A stretch of DNA of 64,000 bases, taken from positions 19,483,638-19,547,637 of the forward strand of contig OZ059900.1 in the NCBI GenBank assembly GCA_964057225.1. Direction: 5' to 3'. Positions 1 to 10,943 of this stretch are shown here, piece after piece (the first letter of the stretch is position 1; each line of letters opens with the position of its first letter). The notes under the pieces were generated by a model. It worked only from the letters and a program-made list of their open reading frames with translations. It had not been told where the DNA came from and did no database searches. Source of the stretch: Auanema rhodensis (taxonomy: Eukaryota; Nematoda; Chromadorea; Rhabditida; Rhabditidae). The position numbers and the translations under genes are program-made.

Positions 1-17
1 TAATTTTCTAACCCCTG

Positions 18-24
18 TTTTTTT
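18..24 (+). repeat. T7 homopolymer tract, length hot spot of the monomer
   Basis: Seven T between CCCCTG and GTCG. It is shortened to six T in the copies starting at 18126, 19493, 25306, 33171 and 37276, and lengthened to eight T in those starting at 36248 and 36933. In the inverted arm the same tract appears as A7, as T+A6 after a T24A change (for example the copies at 39621, 46803, 52617, 57750 and 63567), and as T+A9 in the two 345-bp copies. Replication slippage here explains nine of the ten length variants seen in the window. Confidence 0.9.
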
Positions 25-145
25 GTCGTGAAAGTGGAACTAGACGTTGTACAAACAATTTTGAGCTAGGTTTCATTGACATTGCATGAGTTTGAACACA
101 TGAAATCGTAAGTCAAAACCTTGTTTACAGCGAAATTTCCAAAAA

Positions 146-157
146 CTGGTTTTCCAG
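146..157. repeat. CTGG-TTTT-CCAG short hairpin
   Basis: A 4-bp stem with a 4-nt T loop, present in essentially every copy on both arms. Rare changes beside it are CCATAAAC (copies at 17100, 24280 and 32145) and CCATTTTTT in the inverted copy at 43383. The stem is too short to imply a stable structure alone, but it sits in the least variable part of the monomer. Confidence 0.6.
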
Positions 158-167
158 CATAATAAAA

Positions 168-185
168 TATTTCTCATGAGAAATA
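168..185. repeat. 18-bp perfect palindrome in the A179 subtype
   Basis: TATTTCTCATGAGAAATA is its own reverse complement. The A179 state that completes it is found only in direct-arm copies such as M1, M2, M4 and M10. Copies with G179 (CATGGG) break one symmetric pair. Every inverted-arm copy has the G state, and those with T181/T183 degrade the dyad further. It could extrude as a small cruciform or serve as a binding site for a dimeric protein; neither is shown by sequence alone. Confidence 0.85.
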
Positions 186-212
186 CTGTGTTTTTGTATT
201 TTTCTAGTGTTC

Positions 213-227
213 AGCATGTAAAATGCT
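213..227. repeat. AGCAT-GTAAA-ATGCT hairpin with polymorphic loop
   Basis: A 5-bp inverted repeat with a 5-nt loop. Two frequent diagnostic substitutions fall in the loop, A220G (GTGAA) and A221G (GTAGA), while the stems are almost always intact. Exceptions include GTTGAGC beside the stem at 3421-3762, and ATACT or ATGTT changes in the right stem (copies at 18126, 19493 and 25306; and at 8893, 30093 and 30777). Change in the loop with stem retention may be constraint or coincidence. Confidence 0.6.
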
Positions 228-252
228 TCATTTTAGTATGTAACACGCTGAA

Positions 253-269
253 ATTCGTTGCATTTGACT
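253..269 (+). promoter_or_regulatory. Half CENP-B-box-like motif (weak)
   Basis: The 17-bp CENP-B box core is nTTCGnnnnAnnCGGGn. Here TTCG (254-257), four bases TTGC and A262 match the left half, and TTCGTTGCA agrees with the human TTCGTTGGA at eight of nine positions. The right half reads TGAC (265-268) where CGGG is required and fits at only one base. The motif recurs once per monomer on both arms. Binding by a CENP-B-like or pogo-derived protein is speculative, because the essential right half is absent. Confidence 0.25.
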
Positions 270-285
270 ACTCATATGAACAAAA

Positions 286-322
286 ATCGATTTAATCAAT
301 ATTAGCCATAAGGGGCGTGCCC
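286..322. repeat. Dyads at the GC-rich end of the monomer
   Basis: ATCGATT-T-AATCAAT (286-300) is a palindrome around T293 with one mismatched pair, C288/A298. In the copies at 5131 (direct) and 41673 (inverted), C288 is T and the dyad becomes perfect. GGGC-GT-GCCC (313-322) is a second dyad and the only strongly G+C-rich stretch of the monomer. Its flanking G312 is A in many inverted copies (read as CCCTTTATGG) and in the direct copies at 20176 and 25989. Confidence 0.6.
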
Positions 323-1710
323 TCAGAATATGCTAATTTCCTTAATTTTCTAACCCCTGTTTTTTTGTCGTGAAAGTGGAACTAGACGTTGTACAAACAA
401 TTTTGAGCTAGGTTTCATTGACATTGCATGAGTTTGAACACATGAAATCGTAAGTCAAAACCTTGTTTACAGCGAAATTTCCAAAAACTGGTTTTCCAGC
501 ATAATAAAATATTTCTCATGAGAAATACTGTGTTTTTGTATTTTTCTAGTGTTCAGCATGTAAAATGCTTCATTTTAGTATGTAACACGATGAAATTCGT
601 TGCATTTGACGACTCATATGAACAAAAATCGATTTAATCAATATTAGCCATAAGGGGCGTGCCCTCAGAATATGCTAATTTCCTTAATTTTCTAACCCCT
701 GTTTTTTTGTCGTGAAAGTGGAACTAGACGTTGTAGGAACAATTTTGAGCTAGGTTTCATTGACATTGCATGAGTTTGAACACATGAAATCGTAAGTCAA
801 AACCTTGTTTACAGCGAAATTTCCAAAAACTGGTTTTCCAGCATAATAAAATATTTCTCATGGGAAATACTGTGTTTTTGTATTTTTCTAGTGTTCAGCA
901 TGTGAAATGCTTCATTTTAGTATGTAACACGCTGAAATTCGTTGCATTTGACGACTCATATGAACAAAAATCGATTTAATCAATATTAGCCATAAGGGGC
1001 GTGCCCTCAGAATATGCTAATTTCCTTAATTTTCTAACCCCTGTTTTTTTGTCGTGAAAGTGGAAACAGACGTTGTAGGAACAATTTTGAGCTAGGTTTC
1101 ATTGACATTGCATGAGTTTGAACACATGAAATCGTAAGTCAAAACCTTGTTTACAGCGAAATTTCCAAAAACTGGTTTTCCAGCATAATAAAATATTTCT
1201 CATGAGAAATACTGTGTTTTTGTATTTTTCTAGTGTTCAGCATGTAAAATGCTTCATTTTAGTATGTAACACGATGAAATTCGTTGCATTTGACGACTCA
1301 TATGAACAAAAATCGATTTAATCAATATTAGCCATAAGGGGCGTGCCCTCAGAATATGCTAATTTCATTAATTTTCTAACCCCTGTTTTTTTGTCGTGAA
1401 AGTGGAACTAGACGTTGTAGGAACAATTTTGAGCTAGGTTTCATTGACATTGCATGAGTTTGAACACATGAAATCGTAAGTCAAAACCTTGTTTACAGCG
1501 AAATTTCCAAAAACTGGTTTTCCAGCATAATAAAATATTTCTCATGGGAAATACTGTGTTTTTGTATTTTTCTAGTGTTCAGCATGTAAAATGCTTCATT
1601 TTAGTATGTAACACGCTGAAATTCGTTGCATTTGACGACTCATATGAACAAAAATCGATTTAATCAATATTAGCCATAAGGGGCGTGCCCTCAGAATATG
1701 CTAATTTCCT

Positions 1711-3078
1711 TAATTTTCTAACCCCTGTTTTTTTGTCGTGAAAGTGGAATTAGACGTTGTAGGAACAATTTTGAGCTAGGTTTCATTGACATTGCATGAG
1801 TTTGAACGCATGAAATCGTAAGTCAAAACCTTGTTTACAGCGAAATTTCCAAAAACTGGTTTTCCAGCATAATAAAATATTTCTCATGGGAAATACTGTG
1901 TTTTTGTATTTTTATAGTGTTCAGCATGTAAAATGCTTCATTTTAGTATGTAACACGCTGAAATTCGTTGCATTTGACGACTCATATGAACAAAAATCGA
2001 TTTAATCAATATTAGCCATAAGGGGCGTGCCCTCAGAATATGCTAATTTCCTTAATTTTCTAACCCCTGTTTTTTTGTCGTGAAAGTGGAACTAGACGTT
2101 GTAGGAACAATTTTGAGCTAGGTTTCATTGACATTGCATGAGTTTGAACACATGAAATCGTAAGTCAAAACCTTGTTTACAGCGAAATTTCCAAAAACTG
2201 GTTTTCCAGCATAATAAAATATTTCTCATGGGAAATACTGTGTTTTTGTATTTTTCTAGTGTTCAGCATGTAAAATGCTTCATTTTAGTATGTAACACGC
2301 TGAAATTCGTTGCATTTGACGACTCATATGAACAAAAATCGATTTAATCAATATTAGCCATAAGGGGCGTGCCCTCAGAATATGCTAATTTCCTTAATTT
2401 TCTAACCCCTGTTTTTTTGTCGTGAAAGTGGAACTAGACGTTGTAGGAACAATTTTGAGCTAGGTTTCATTGACATTGCATGAGTTTGAACACATGAAAT
2501 CGTAAGTCAAAACCTTGTTTACAGCGAAATTTCCAAAAACTGGTTTTCCAGCATAATAAAATATTTCTCATGGGAAATACTGTGTTTTTGTATTTTTCTA
2601 GTGTTCAGCATGTGAAATGCTTCATTTTAGTATGTAACACGCTGAAATTCGTTGCATTTGACGACTCATATGAACAAAAATCGATTTAATCAATATTAGC
2701 CATAAGGGGCGTGCCCTCAGAATATGCTAATTTCCTTAATTTTCTAACCCCGGTTTTTTTGTCGTGAAAGTGGAATTAGACGTTGTAGGAACAATTTTGA
2801 GCTAGGTTTCATTGACATTGCATGAGTTTGAACACATGAAATCGTAAGTCAAAACCTTGTTTACAGCGAAATTTCCAAAAACTGGTTTTCCAGCATAATA
2901 AAATATTTCTCATGGGAAATACTGTGTTTTTGTATTTTTCTAGTGTTCAGCATGTAAAATGCTTCATTTTAGTATGTAACACGCTGAAATTCGTTGCATT
3001 TGACTACTCATATGAACAAAAATCGATTTAATCAATATTAGCCATAAGGGGCGTGCCCTCAGAATATGCTAATTTCCT
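1711..3078 (+). repeat. Linker monomers M6-M9
   Basis: Four monomers between the first two five-monomer modules. M6 has T40, G98 and A204 (a subtype seen again at 8551, 11970, 12654, 14706, 20860, 27357 and 28725). M7 is plain with GG52-53. M8 carries G220. M9 has G16, T40 and T269. The M6 subtype is a good marker for following long-range order across the direct arm. Confidence 0.8.
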
Positions 3079-5130
3079 TAATTTTCTAACCCCTGTTTTT
3101 TTGTCGTGAAAGTGGAACTAGACGTTGTACAAACAATTTTGAGCTAGGTTTCATTGACATTGCATGAGTTTGAACACATGAAATCGTAAGTCAAAACCTT
3201 GTTTACAGCGAAATTTCCAAAAACTGGTTTTCCAGCATAATAAAATATTTCTCATGAGAAATACTGTGTTTTTGTATTTTTCTAGTGTTCAGCATGTAAA
3301 ATGCTTCATTTTAGTATGTAACACGCTGAAATTCGTTGCATTTGACTACTCATATGAACAAAAATCGATTTAATCAATATTAGCCATAAGGGGCGTGCCC
3401 TCAGAATATGCTAATTTCCTTAATTTTCTAACCCCTGTTTTTTTGTCGTGAAAGTGGAACTAGACGTTGTACAAACAATTTTGAGCTAGGTTTCATTGAC
3501 ATTGCATGAGTTTGAACACATGAAATCGTAAGTCAAAACCTTGTTTACAGCGAAATTTCCAAAAACTGGTTTTCCAGCATAATAAAATATTTCTCATGAG
3601 AAATACTGTGTTTTTGTATTTTTCTAGTGTTGAGCATGTAAAATGCTTCATTTTAGTATGTAACACGATGAAATTCGTTGCATTTGACGACTCATATGAA
3701 CAAAAATCGATTTAATCAATATTAGCCATAAGGGGCGTGCCCTCAGAATATGCTAATTTCCTTAATTTTCTAACCCCTGTTTTTTTGTCGTGAAAGTGGA
3801 ACTAGACGTTGTAGGAACAATTTTGAGCTAGGTTTCATTGACATTGCATGAGTTTGAACACATGAAATCGTAAGTCAAAACCTTGTTTACAGCGAAATTT
3901 CCAAAAACTGGTTTTCCAGCATAATAAAATATTTCTCATGGGAAATACTGTGTTTTTGTATTTTTCTAGTGTTCAGCATGTGAAATGCTTCATTTTAGTA
4001 TGTAACACGCTGAAATTCGTTGCATTTGACGACTCATATGAACAAAAATCGATTTAATCAATATTAGCCATAAGGGGCGTGCCCTCAGAATATGCTAATT
4101 TCCTTAATTTTCTAACCCCTGTTTTTTTGTCGTGAAAGTGGAAACAGACGTTGTAGGAACAATTTTGAGCTAGGTTTCATTGACATTGCATGAGTTTGAA
4201 CACATGAAATCGTAAGTCAAAACCTTGTTTACAGCGAAATTTCCAAAAACTGGTTTTCCAGCATAATAAAATATTTCTCATGAGAAATACTGTGTTTTTG
4301 TATTTTTCTAGTGTTCAGCATGTAAAATGCTTCATTTTAGTATGTAACACGATGAAATTCGTTGCATTTGACGACTCATATGAACAAAAATCGATTTAAT
4401 CAATATTAGCCATAAGGGGCGTGCCCTCAGAATATGCTAATTTCATTAATTTTCTAACCCCTGTTTTTTTGTCGTGAAAGTGGAACTAGACGTTGTAGGA
4501 ACAATTTTGAGCTAGGTTTCATTGACATTGCATGAGTTTGAACACATGAAATCGTAAGTCAAAACCTTGTTTACAGCGAAATTTCCAAAAACTGGTTTTC
4601 CAGCATAATAAAATATTTCTCATGGGAAATACTGTGTTTTTGTATTTTTCTAGTGTTCAGCATGTAAAATGCTTCATTTTAGTATGTAACACGCTGAAAT
4701 TCGTTGCATTTGACGACTCATATGAACAAAAATCGATTTAATCAATATTAGCCATAAGGGGCGTGCCCTCAGAATATGCTAATTTCCTTAATTTTCTAAC
4801 CCCGGTTTTTTTGTCGTGAAAGTGGAATTAGACGTTGTAGGAACAATTTTGAGCTAGGTTTCATTGACATTGCATGAGTTTGAACACATGAAATCGTAAG
4901 TCAAAACCTTGTTTACAGCGAAATTTCCAAAAACTGGTTTTCCAGCATAATAAAATATTTCTCATGGGAAATACTGTGTTTTTGTATTTTTCTAGTGTTC
5001 AGCATGTGAAATGCTTCATTTTAGTATGTAACACGCTGAAATTCGTTGCATTTGACGACTCATATGAACAAAAATCGATTTAATCAATATTAGCCATAAG
5101 GGGCGTGCCCTCAGAATATGCTAATTTCCT
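3079..5130 (+). repeat. Six-monomer unit M10-M15 (2052 bp), module copy 2
   Basis: M10-M14 repeat the M1-M5 subtypes in order. M15 (4789-5130) closes the unit with G16, T40 and G220, a combination joining the M9 and M8 subtypes. The next module starts exactly 2052 bp later, at 5131. The copy at 3421 has a private C-to-G change (GTTGAGC) absent from its counterparts. Confidence 0.85.
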
Positions 5131-7182
5131 TAATTTTCTAACCCCTGTTTTTTTGTCGTGAAAGTGGAACTAGACGTTGTACAAACAATTTTGAGCTAGG
5201 TTTCATTGACATTGCATGAGTTTGAACACATGAAATCGTAAGTCAAAACCTTGTTTACAGCGAAATTTCCAAAAACTGGTTTTCCAGCATAATAAAATAT
5301 TTCTCATGAGAAATACTGTGTTTTTGTATTTTTCTAGTGTTCAGCATGTAAAATGCTTCATTTTAGTATGTAACACGCTGAAATTCGTTGCATTTGACTA
5401 CTCATATGAACAAAAATTGATTTAATCAATATTAGCCATAAGGGGCGTGCCCTCAGAATATGCTAATTTCCTTAATTTTCTAACCCCTGTTTTTTTGTCG
5501 TGAAAGTGGAACTAGACGTTGTACAAACAATTTTGAGCTAGGTTTCATTGACATTGCATGAGTTTGAACACATGAAATCGTAAGTCAAAACCTTGTTTAC
5601 AGCGAAATTTCCAAAAACTGGTTTTCCAGCATAATAAAATATTTCTCATGAGAAATACTGTGTTTTTGTATTTTTCTAGTGTTCAGCATGTAAAATGCTT
5701 CATTTTAGTATGTAACACGATGAAATTCGTTGCATTTGACGACTCATATGAACAAAAATCGATTTAATCAATATTAGCCATAAGGGGCGTGCCCTCAGAA
5801 TATGCTAATTTCCTTAATTTTCTAACCCCTGTTTTTTTGTCGTGAAAGTGGAACTAGACGTTGTAGGAACAATTTTGAGCTAGGTTTCATTGACATTGCA
5901 TGAGTTTGAACACATGAAATCGTAAGTCAAAACCTTGTTTACAGCGAAATTTCCAAAAACTGGTTTTCCAGCATAATAAAATATTTCTCATGGGAAATAC
6001 TGTGTTTTTGTATTTTTCTAGTGTTCAGCATGTGAAATGCTTCATTTTAGTATGTAACACGCTGAAATTCGTTGCATTTGACGACTCATATGAACAAAAA
6101 TCGATTTAATCAATATTAGCCATAAGGGGCGTGCCCTCAGAATATGCTAATTTCCTTAATTTTCTAACCCCTGTTTTTTTGTCGTGAAAGTGGAAACAGA
6201 CGTTGTAGGAACAATTTTGAGCTAGGTTTCATTGACATTGCATGAGTTTGAACACATGAAATCGTAAGTCAAAACCTTGTTTACAGCGAAATTTCCAAAA
6301 ACTGGTTTTCCAGCATAATAAAATATTTCTCATGAGAAATACTGTGTTTTTGTATTTTTCTAGTGTTCAGCATGTAAAATGCTTCATTTTAGTATGTAAC
6401 ACGATGAAATTCGTTGCATTTGACGACTCATATGAACAAAAATCGATTTAATCAATATTAGCCATAAGGGGCGTGCCCTCAGAATATGCTAATTTCATTA
6501 ATTTTCTAACCCCTGTTTTTTTGTCGTGAAAGTGGAACTAGACGTTGTAGGAACAATTTTGAGCTAGGTTTCATTGACATTGCATGAGTTTGAACACATG
6601 AAATCGTAAGTCAAAACCTTGTTTACAGCGAAATTTCCAAAAACTGGTTTTCCAGCATAATAAAATATTTCTCATGGGAAATACTGTGTTTTTGTATTTT
6701 TCTAGTGTTCAGCATGTAAAATGCTTCATTTTAGTATGTAACACGCTGAAATTCGTTGCATTTGACGACTCATATGAACAAAAATCGATTTAATCAATAT
6801 TAGCCATAAGGGGCGTGCCCTCAGAATATGCTAATTTCCTTAATTTTCTAACCCCTGTTTTTTTGTCGTGAAAGTGGAACTAGACGTTGTAGGAACAATT
6901 TTGAGCTAGGTTTCATTGACATTGCATGAGTTTGAACACATGAAATCGTAAGTCAAAACCTTGTTTACAGCGAAATTTCCAAAAACTGGTTTTCCAGCAT
7001 AATAAAATATTTCTCATGGGAAATACTGTGTTTTTGTATTTTTCTAGTGTTCAGCATGTGAAATGCTTCATTTTAGTATGTAACACGCTGAAATTCGTTG
7101 CATTTGACGACTCATATGAACAAAAATCGATTTAATCAATATTAGCCATAAGGGGCGTGCCCTCAGAATATGCTAATTTCCT
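5131..7182 (+). repeat. Six-monomer unit M16-M21 (2052 bp), module copy 3
   Basis: M16-M20 match M10-M14 in subtype order, including the GAAACAG copy at 6157 and the TTCATT ending. The sixth monomer (6841) is a plain G220 type without the G16/T40 of M15, so the unit's end was exchanged or replaced. M16 carries T288, giving TTGATTTAATCAA. Confidence 0.8.
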
Positions 7183-10100
7183 TAATTTTCTAACCCCTGT
7201 TTTTTTGTCGTGAAAGTGGAACTAGACGTTGTACAAACAATTTTGAGCTAGGTTTCATTGACATTGCATGAGTTTGAACACATGAAATCGTAAGTCAAAA
7301 CCTTGTTTACAGCGAAATTTCCAAAAACTGGTTTTCCAGCATAATAAAATATTTCTCATGGGAAATACTGTGTTTTTGTATTTTTCTAGTGTTCAGCATG
7401 TAAAATGCTTCATTTTAGTATGTAACACGCTGAAATTCGTTGCATTTGACTACTCATATGAACAAAAAGCGATTTAATCAATATTAGCCATAAGGGGCGT
7501 GCCCTCAGAATATGCTAATTTCCTTAATTTTCTAACCCCTGTTTTTTTGTCGTGAAAGTGGAACTAGACGTTGTAGGAACAATTTTGAGCTAGGTTTCAT
7601 TGACATTGCATGAGTTTGAACACATGAAATCGTAAGTCAAAACCTTGTTTACAGCGAAATTTCCAAAAACTGGTTTTCCAGCATAATAAAATATTTCTCA
7701 TGGGAAATACTGTGTTTTTGTATTTTTCTAGTGTTCAGCATGTGAAATGCTTCATTTTAGTATGTAACACGCTGAAATTCGTTGCATTTGACGACTCATA
7801 TGAACAAAAATCGATTTAATCAATATTAGCCATAAGGGGCGTGCCCTCAGAATATGCTAATTTCCTTAATTTTCTAACCCCGGTTTTTTTGTCGTGAAAG
7901 TGGAATTAGACGTTGTAGGAACAATTTTGAGCTAGGTTTCATTGACATTGCATGAGTTTGAACACATGAAATCGTAAGTCAAAACCTTGTTTACAGCGAA
8001 ATTTCCAAAAACTGGTTTTCCAGCATAATAAAATATTTCTCATGGGAAATACTGTGTTTTTGTATTTTTCTAGTGTTCAGCATGTAAAATGCTTCATTTT
8101 AGTATGTAACACGCTGAAATTCGTTGCATTTGACGACTCATATGAACAAAAATCGATTTAATCAATATTAGCCATAAGGGGCGTGCCCTCAGAATATGCT
8201 AATTTCCTTAATTTTCTAACCCCTGTTTTTTTGTCGTGAAAGTGGAACTAGACGTTGTAGGAACAATTTTGAGCTAGGTTTCATTGACATTGCATGAGTT
8301 TGAACACATGAAATCGTAAGTCAAAACCTTGTTTACAGCGAAATTTCCAAAAACTGGTTTTCCAGCATAATAAAATATTTCTCATGGGAAATACTGTGTT
8401 TTTGTATTTTTCTAGTGTTCAGCATGTAAAATGCTTCATTTTAGTATGTAACACGCTGAAATTCGTTGCATTTGACGACTCATATGAACAAAAATCGATT
8501 TAATCAATATTAGCCATAAGGGGCGTGCCCTCAGAATATGCTAATTTCCTTAATTTTCTAACCCCTGTTTTTTTGTCGTGAAAGTGGAATTAGACGTTGT
8601 AGGAACAATTTTGAGCTAGGTTTCATTGACATTGCATGAGTTTGAACGCATGAAATCGTAAGTCAAAACCTTGTTTACAGCGAAATTTCCAAAAACTGGT
8701 TTTCCAGCATAATAAAATATTTCTCATGGGAAATACTGTGTTTTTGTATTTTTATAGTGTTCAGCATGTAAAATGCTTCATTTTAGTATGTAACACGCTG
8801 AAATTCGTTGCATTTGACGACTCATATGAACAAAAATCGATTTAATCAATATTAGCCATAAGGGGCGTGCCCTCAGAATATGCTAATTTCCTTAATTTTC
8901 TAACCCCGGTTTTTTTGTCGTGAAAGTGGAATTAGACGTTGTAGGAACAATTTTGATCTAGGTTTCATTGACATTGCATGAGTTTGAACACATGAAATCG
9001 TAAGTCAAAACCTTGTTTACAGCGAAATTTCCAAAAACTGGTTTTCCAGCATAATAAAATATTTCTCATGGGAAATACTGTGTTTTTGTATTTTTCTAGT
9101 GTTCAGCATGTAAAATGTTTCATTTTAGTATGTAACACGCTGAAATTCGTTGCATTTGACTACTCATATGAACAAAAATCGATTTAATCAATATTAGCCA
9201 TAAGGGGCGTGCCCTCAGAATATGCTAATTTCCTTAATTTTCTAACCCCTGTTTTTTTGTCGTGAAAGTGGAACTAGACGTTGTAGGAACAATTTTGAGC
9301 TAGGTTTCATTGACATTGCATGAGTTTGAACACATGAAATCGTAAGTCAAAACCTTGTTTACAGCGAAATTTCCAAAAACTGGTTTTCCAGCATAATAAA
9401 ATATTTCTCATGAGAAATACTGTGTTTTTGTATTTTTCTAGTGTTCAGCATGTAAAATGCTTCATTTTAGTATGTAACACGATGAAATTCGTTGCATTTG
9501 ACGACTCATATGAACAAAAATCGATTTAATCAATATTAGCCATAAGGGGCGTGCCCTCAGAATATGCTAATTTCATTAATTTTCTAACCCCTGTTTTTTT
9601 GTCGTGAAAGTGGAACTAGACGTTGTAGGAACAATTTTGAGCTAGGTTTCATTGACATTGCATGAGTTTGAACACATGAAATCGTAAGTCAAAACCTTGT
9701 TTACAGCGAAATTTCCAAAAACTGGTTTTCCAGCATAATAAAATATTTCTCATGGGAAATACTGTGTTTTTGTATTTTTCTAGTGTTCAGCATGTAAAAT
9801 GCTTCATTTTAGTATGTAACACGCTGAAATTCGTTGCATTTGACGACTCATATGAACAAAAATCGATTTAATCAATATTAGCCATAAGGGGCGTGCCCTC
9901 AGAATATGCTAATTTCCTTAATTTTCTAACCCCTGTTTTTTTGTCGTGAAAGTGGAACTAGACGTTGTAGGAACAATTTTGAGCTAGGTTTCATTGACAT
10001 TGCATGAGTTTGAACACATGAAATCGTAAGTCAAAACCTTGTTTACAGCGAAATTTCCAAAAACTGGTTTTCCAGCATAATAAAATATTTCTCATGGAAA

Positions 10101-10943
10101 TACTGTGTTTTTGTATTTTTCTAGTGTTCAGCATGTGAAATGCTTCATTTTAGTATGTAACACGCTGAAATTCGTTGCATTTGACGACTCATATGAACAA
10201 AAATCGATTTAATCAATATTAGCCATAAGGGGCGTGCCCTCAGAATATGCTAATTTCCTTAATTTTCTAACCCCGGTTTTTTTGTCGTGAAAGTGGAATT
10301 AGACGTTGTAGGAACAATTTTGAGCTAGGTTTCATTGACATTGCATGAGTTTGAACACATGAAATCGTAAGTCAAAACCTTGTTTACAGCGAAATTTCCA
10401 AAAACTGGTTTTCCAGCATAATAAAATATTTCTCATGGGAAATACTGTGTTTTTGTATTTTTCTAGTGTTCAGCATGTAAAATGCTTCATTTTAGTATGT
10501 AACACGCTGAAATTCGTTGCATTTGACTACTCATATGAACAAAAATCGATTTAATCAATATTAGCCATAAGGGGCGTGCCCTCAGAATATGCTAATTTCC
10601 TTAATTTTCTAACCCCTGTTTTTTTGTCGTGAAAGTGGAACTAGACGTTGTACAAACAATTTTGAGCTAGGTTTCATTGACATTGCATGAGTTTGAACAC
10701 ATGAAATCGTAAGTCAAAACCTTGTTTACAGCGAAATTTCCAAAAACTGGTTTTCCAGCATAATAAAATATTTCTCATGAGAAATACTGTGTTTTTGTAT
10801 TTTTCTAGTGTTCAGCATGTAAAATGCTTTATTTTAGTATGTAACACGCTGAAATTCGTTGCATTTGACGACTCATATGAACAAAAATCGATTTAATCAA
10901 TATTAGCCATAAGGGGCGTGCCCTCAGAATATGCTAATTTCCT
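7183..10943 (+). repeat. Mosaic monomers M22-M32
   Basis: No stable long unit is evident. The stretch mixes CA52-53 copies (7183, with a private AAAAAGCGA; 10602), G220 copies (7525, 9919), G16/T40 copies (7867, 8893, 10260), a G98/A204 copy (8551) and an A248/A341 copy (9235). M27 (8893) has private changes GATCTAGG and ATGTTTC. M30 (9919-10259) is the only 341-bp copy in the direct arm whose lost base is not in the T tract. Confidence 0.8.
9919..10259 (+). repeat. 341-bp monomer M30 with single G deletion
   Basis: The copy reads CTCATGGAAATAC at about 10091-10103 where the norm is CTCATGGGAAATAC, so one G of the 178-180 run is missing. All other length variants in the window lie in the T7/A7 tract. 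This one shifts the downstream register by one base. Otherwise it is a plain GG52-53/G220 monomer. Confidence 0.85.

Larger units (their letters stand above)
1..342 (+). repeat. Reference satellite monomer M1
   Basis: Copy used here for numbering. Landmarks: T7 tract 18-24; CTGG-TTTT-CCAG hairpin 146-157; AATAAA 161-166; 18-bp palindrome 168-185; AGCAT/ATGCT hairpin 213-227; TTCGTTGCA at 254-262 (half CENP-B-box-like); TCATATGA palindrome 272-279; imperfect palindrome 286-300; GC-rich GGGCGTGCCC 313-322 in an otherwise A+T-rich unit. Hand count gives 57 C, 56 G and 8 CpG. The length is a multiple of three, yet stop codons occur in all six frames, so the array cannot hold one long open frame. 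M1 belongs to the CA52-53, A179, T269 subtype. Confidence 0.9.
1..1710 (+). repeat. Five-monomer module, copy 1 (M1-M5)
   Basis: Ordered subtypes: M1 CA52-53/A179/T269; M2 CA52-53/A179/A248; M3 GG52-53/G179/G220; M4 GAAACAG at 38-44 with A179, A248 and A341 (TTCATT end); M5 GG52-53/G179. The same five appear in the same order at 3079-4788 and 5131-6840, which makes this a higher-order unit rather than random monomer order. The AC change in M4 is restricted to these modules. Confidence 0.85.

Noticed and set aside
11-15. ACCCC as a telomere-like motif (TTAGG or TTAGGGG type)
   Set aside because: It occurs once per 342 bp and not in tandem, so it is not telomeric repeat.
161-166. AATAAA polyadenylation signal in each monomer
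   Set aside because: A six-base match is expected often in A+T-rich DNA, and there is no gene for it to serve. Satellite transcripts could use it, but nothing in the sequence shows that.
253-269. A full CENP-B box
   Set aside because: The required CGGG right half is TGAC; only the left half matches, so it is reported as a weak half-motif.
330-337. ATGCTAAT, resembling a POU/octamer site
   Set aside because: One mismatch from ATGCAAAT in A+T-rich sequence is weak, and there is no promoter context.
1-342. Assignment to a named beetle, fish or plant satellite family
   Set aside because: I could not recall a matching consensus and cannot run a database search; similar monomer length is not enough.
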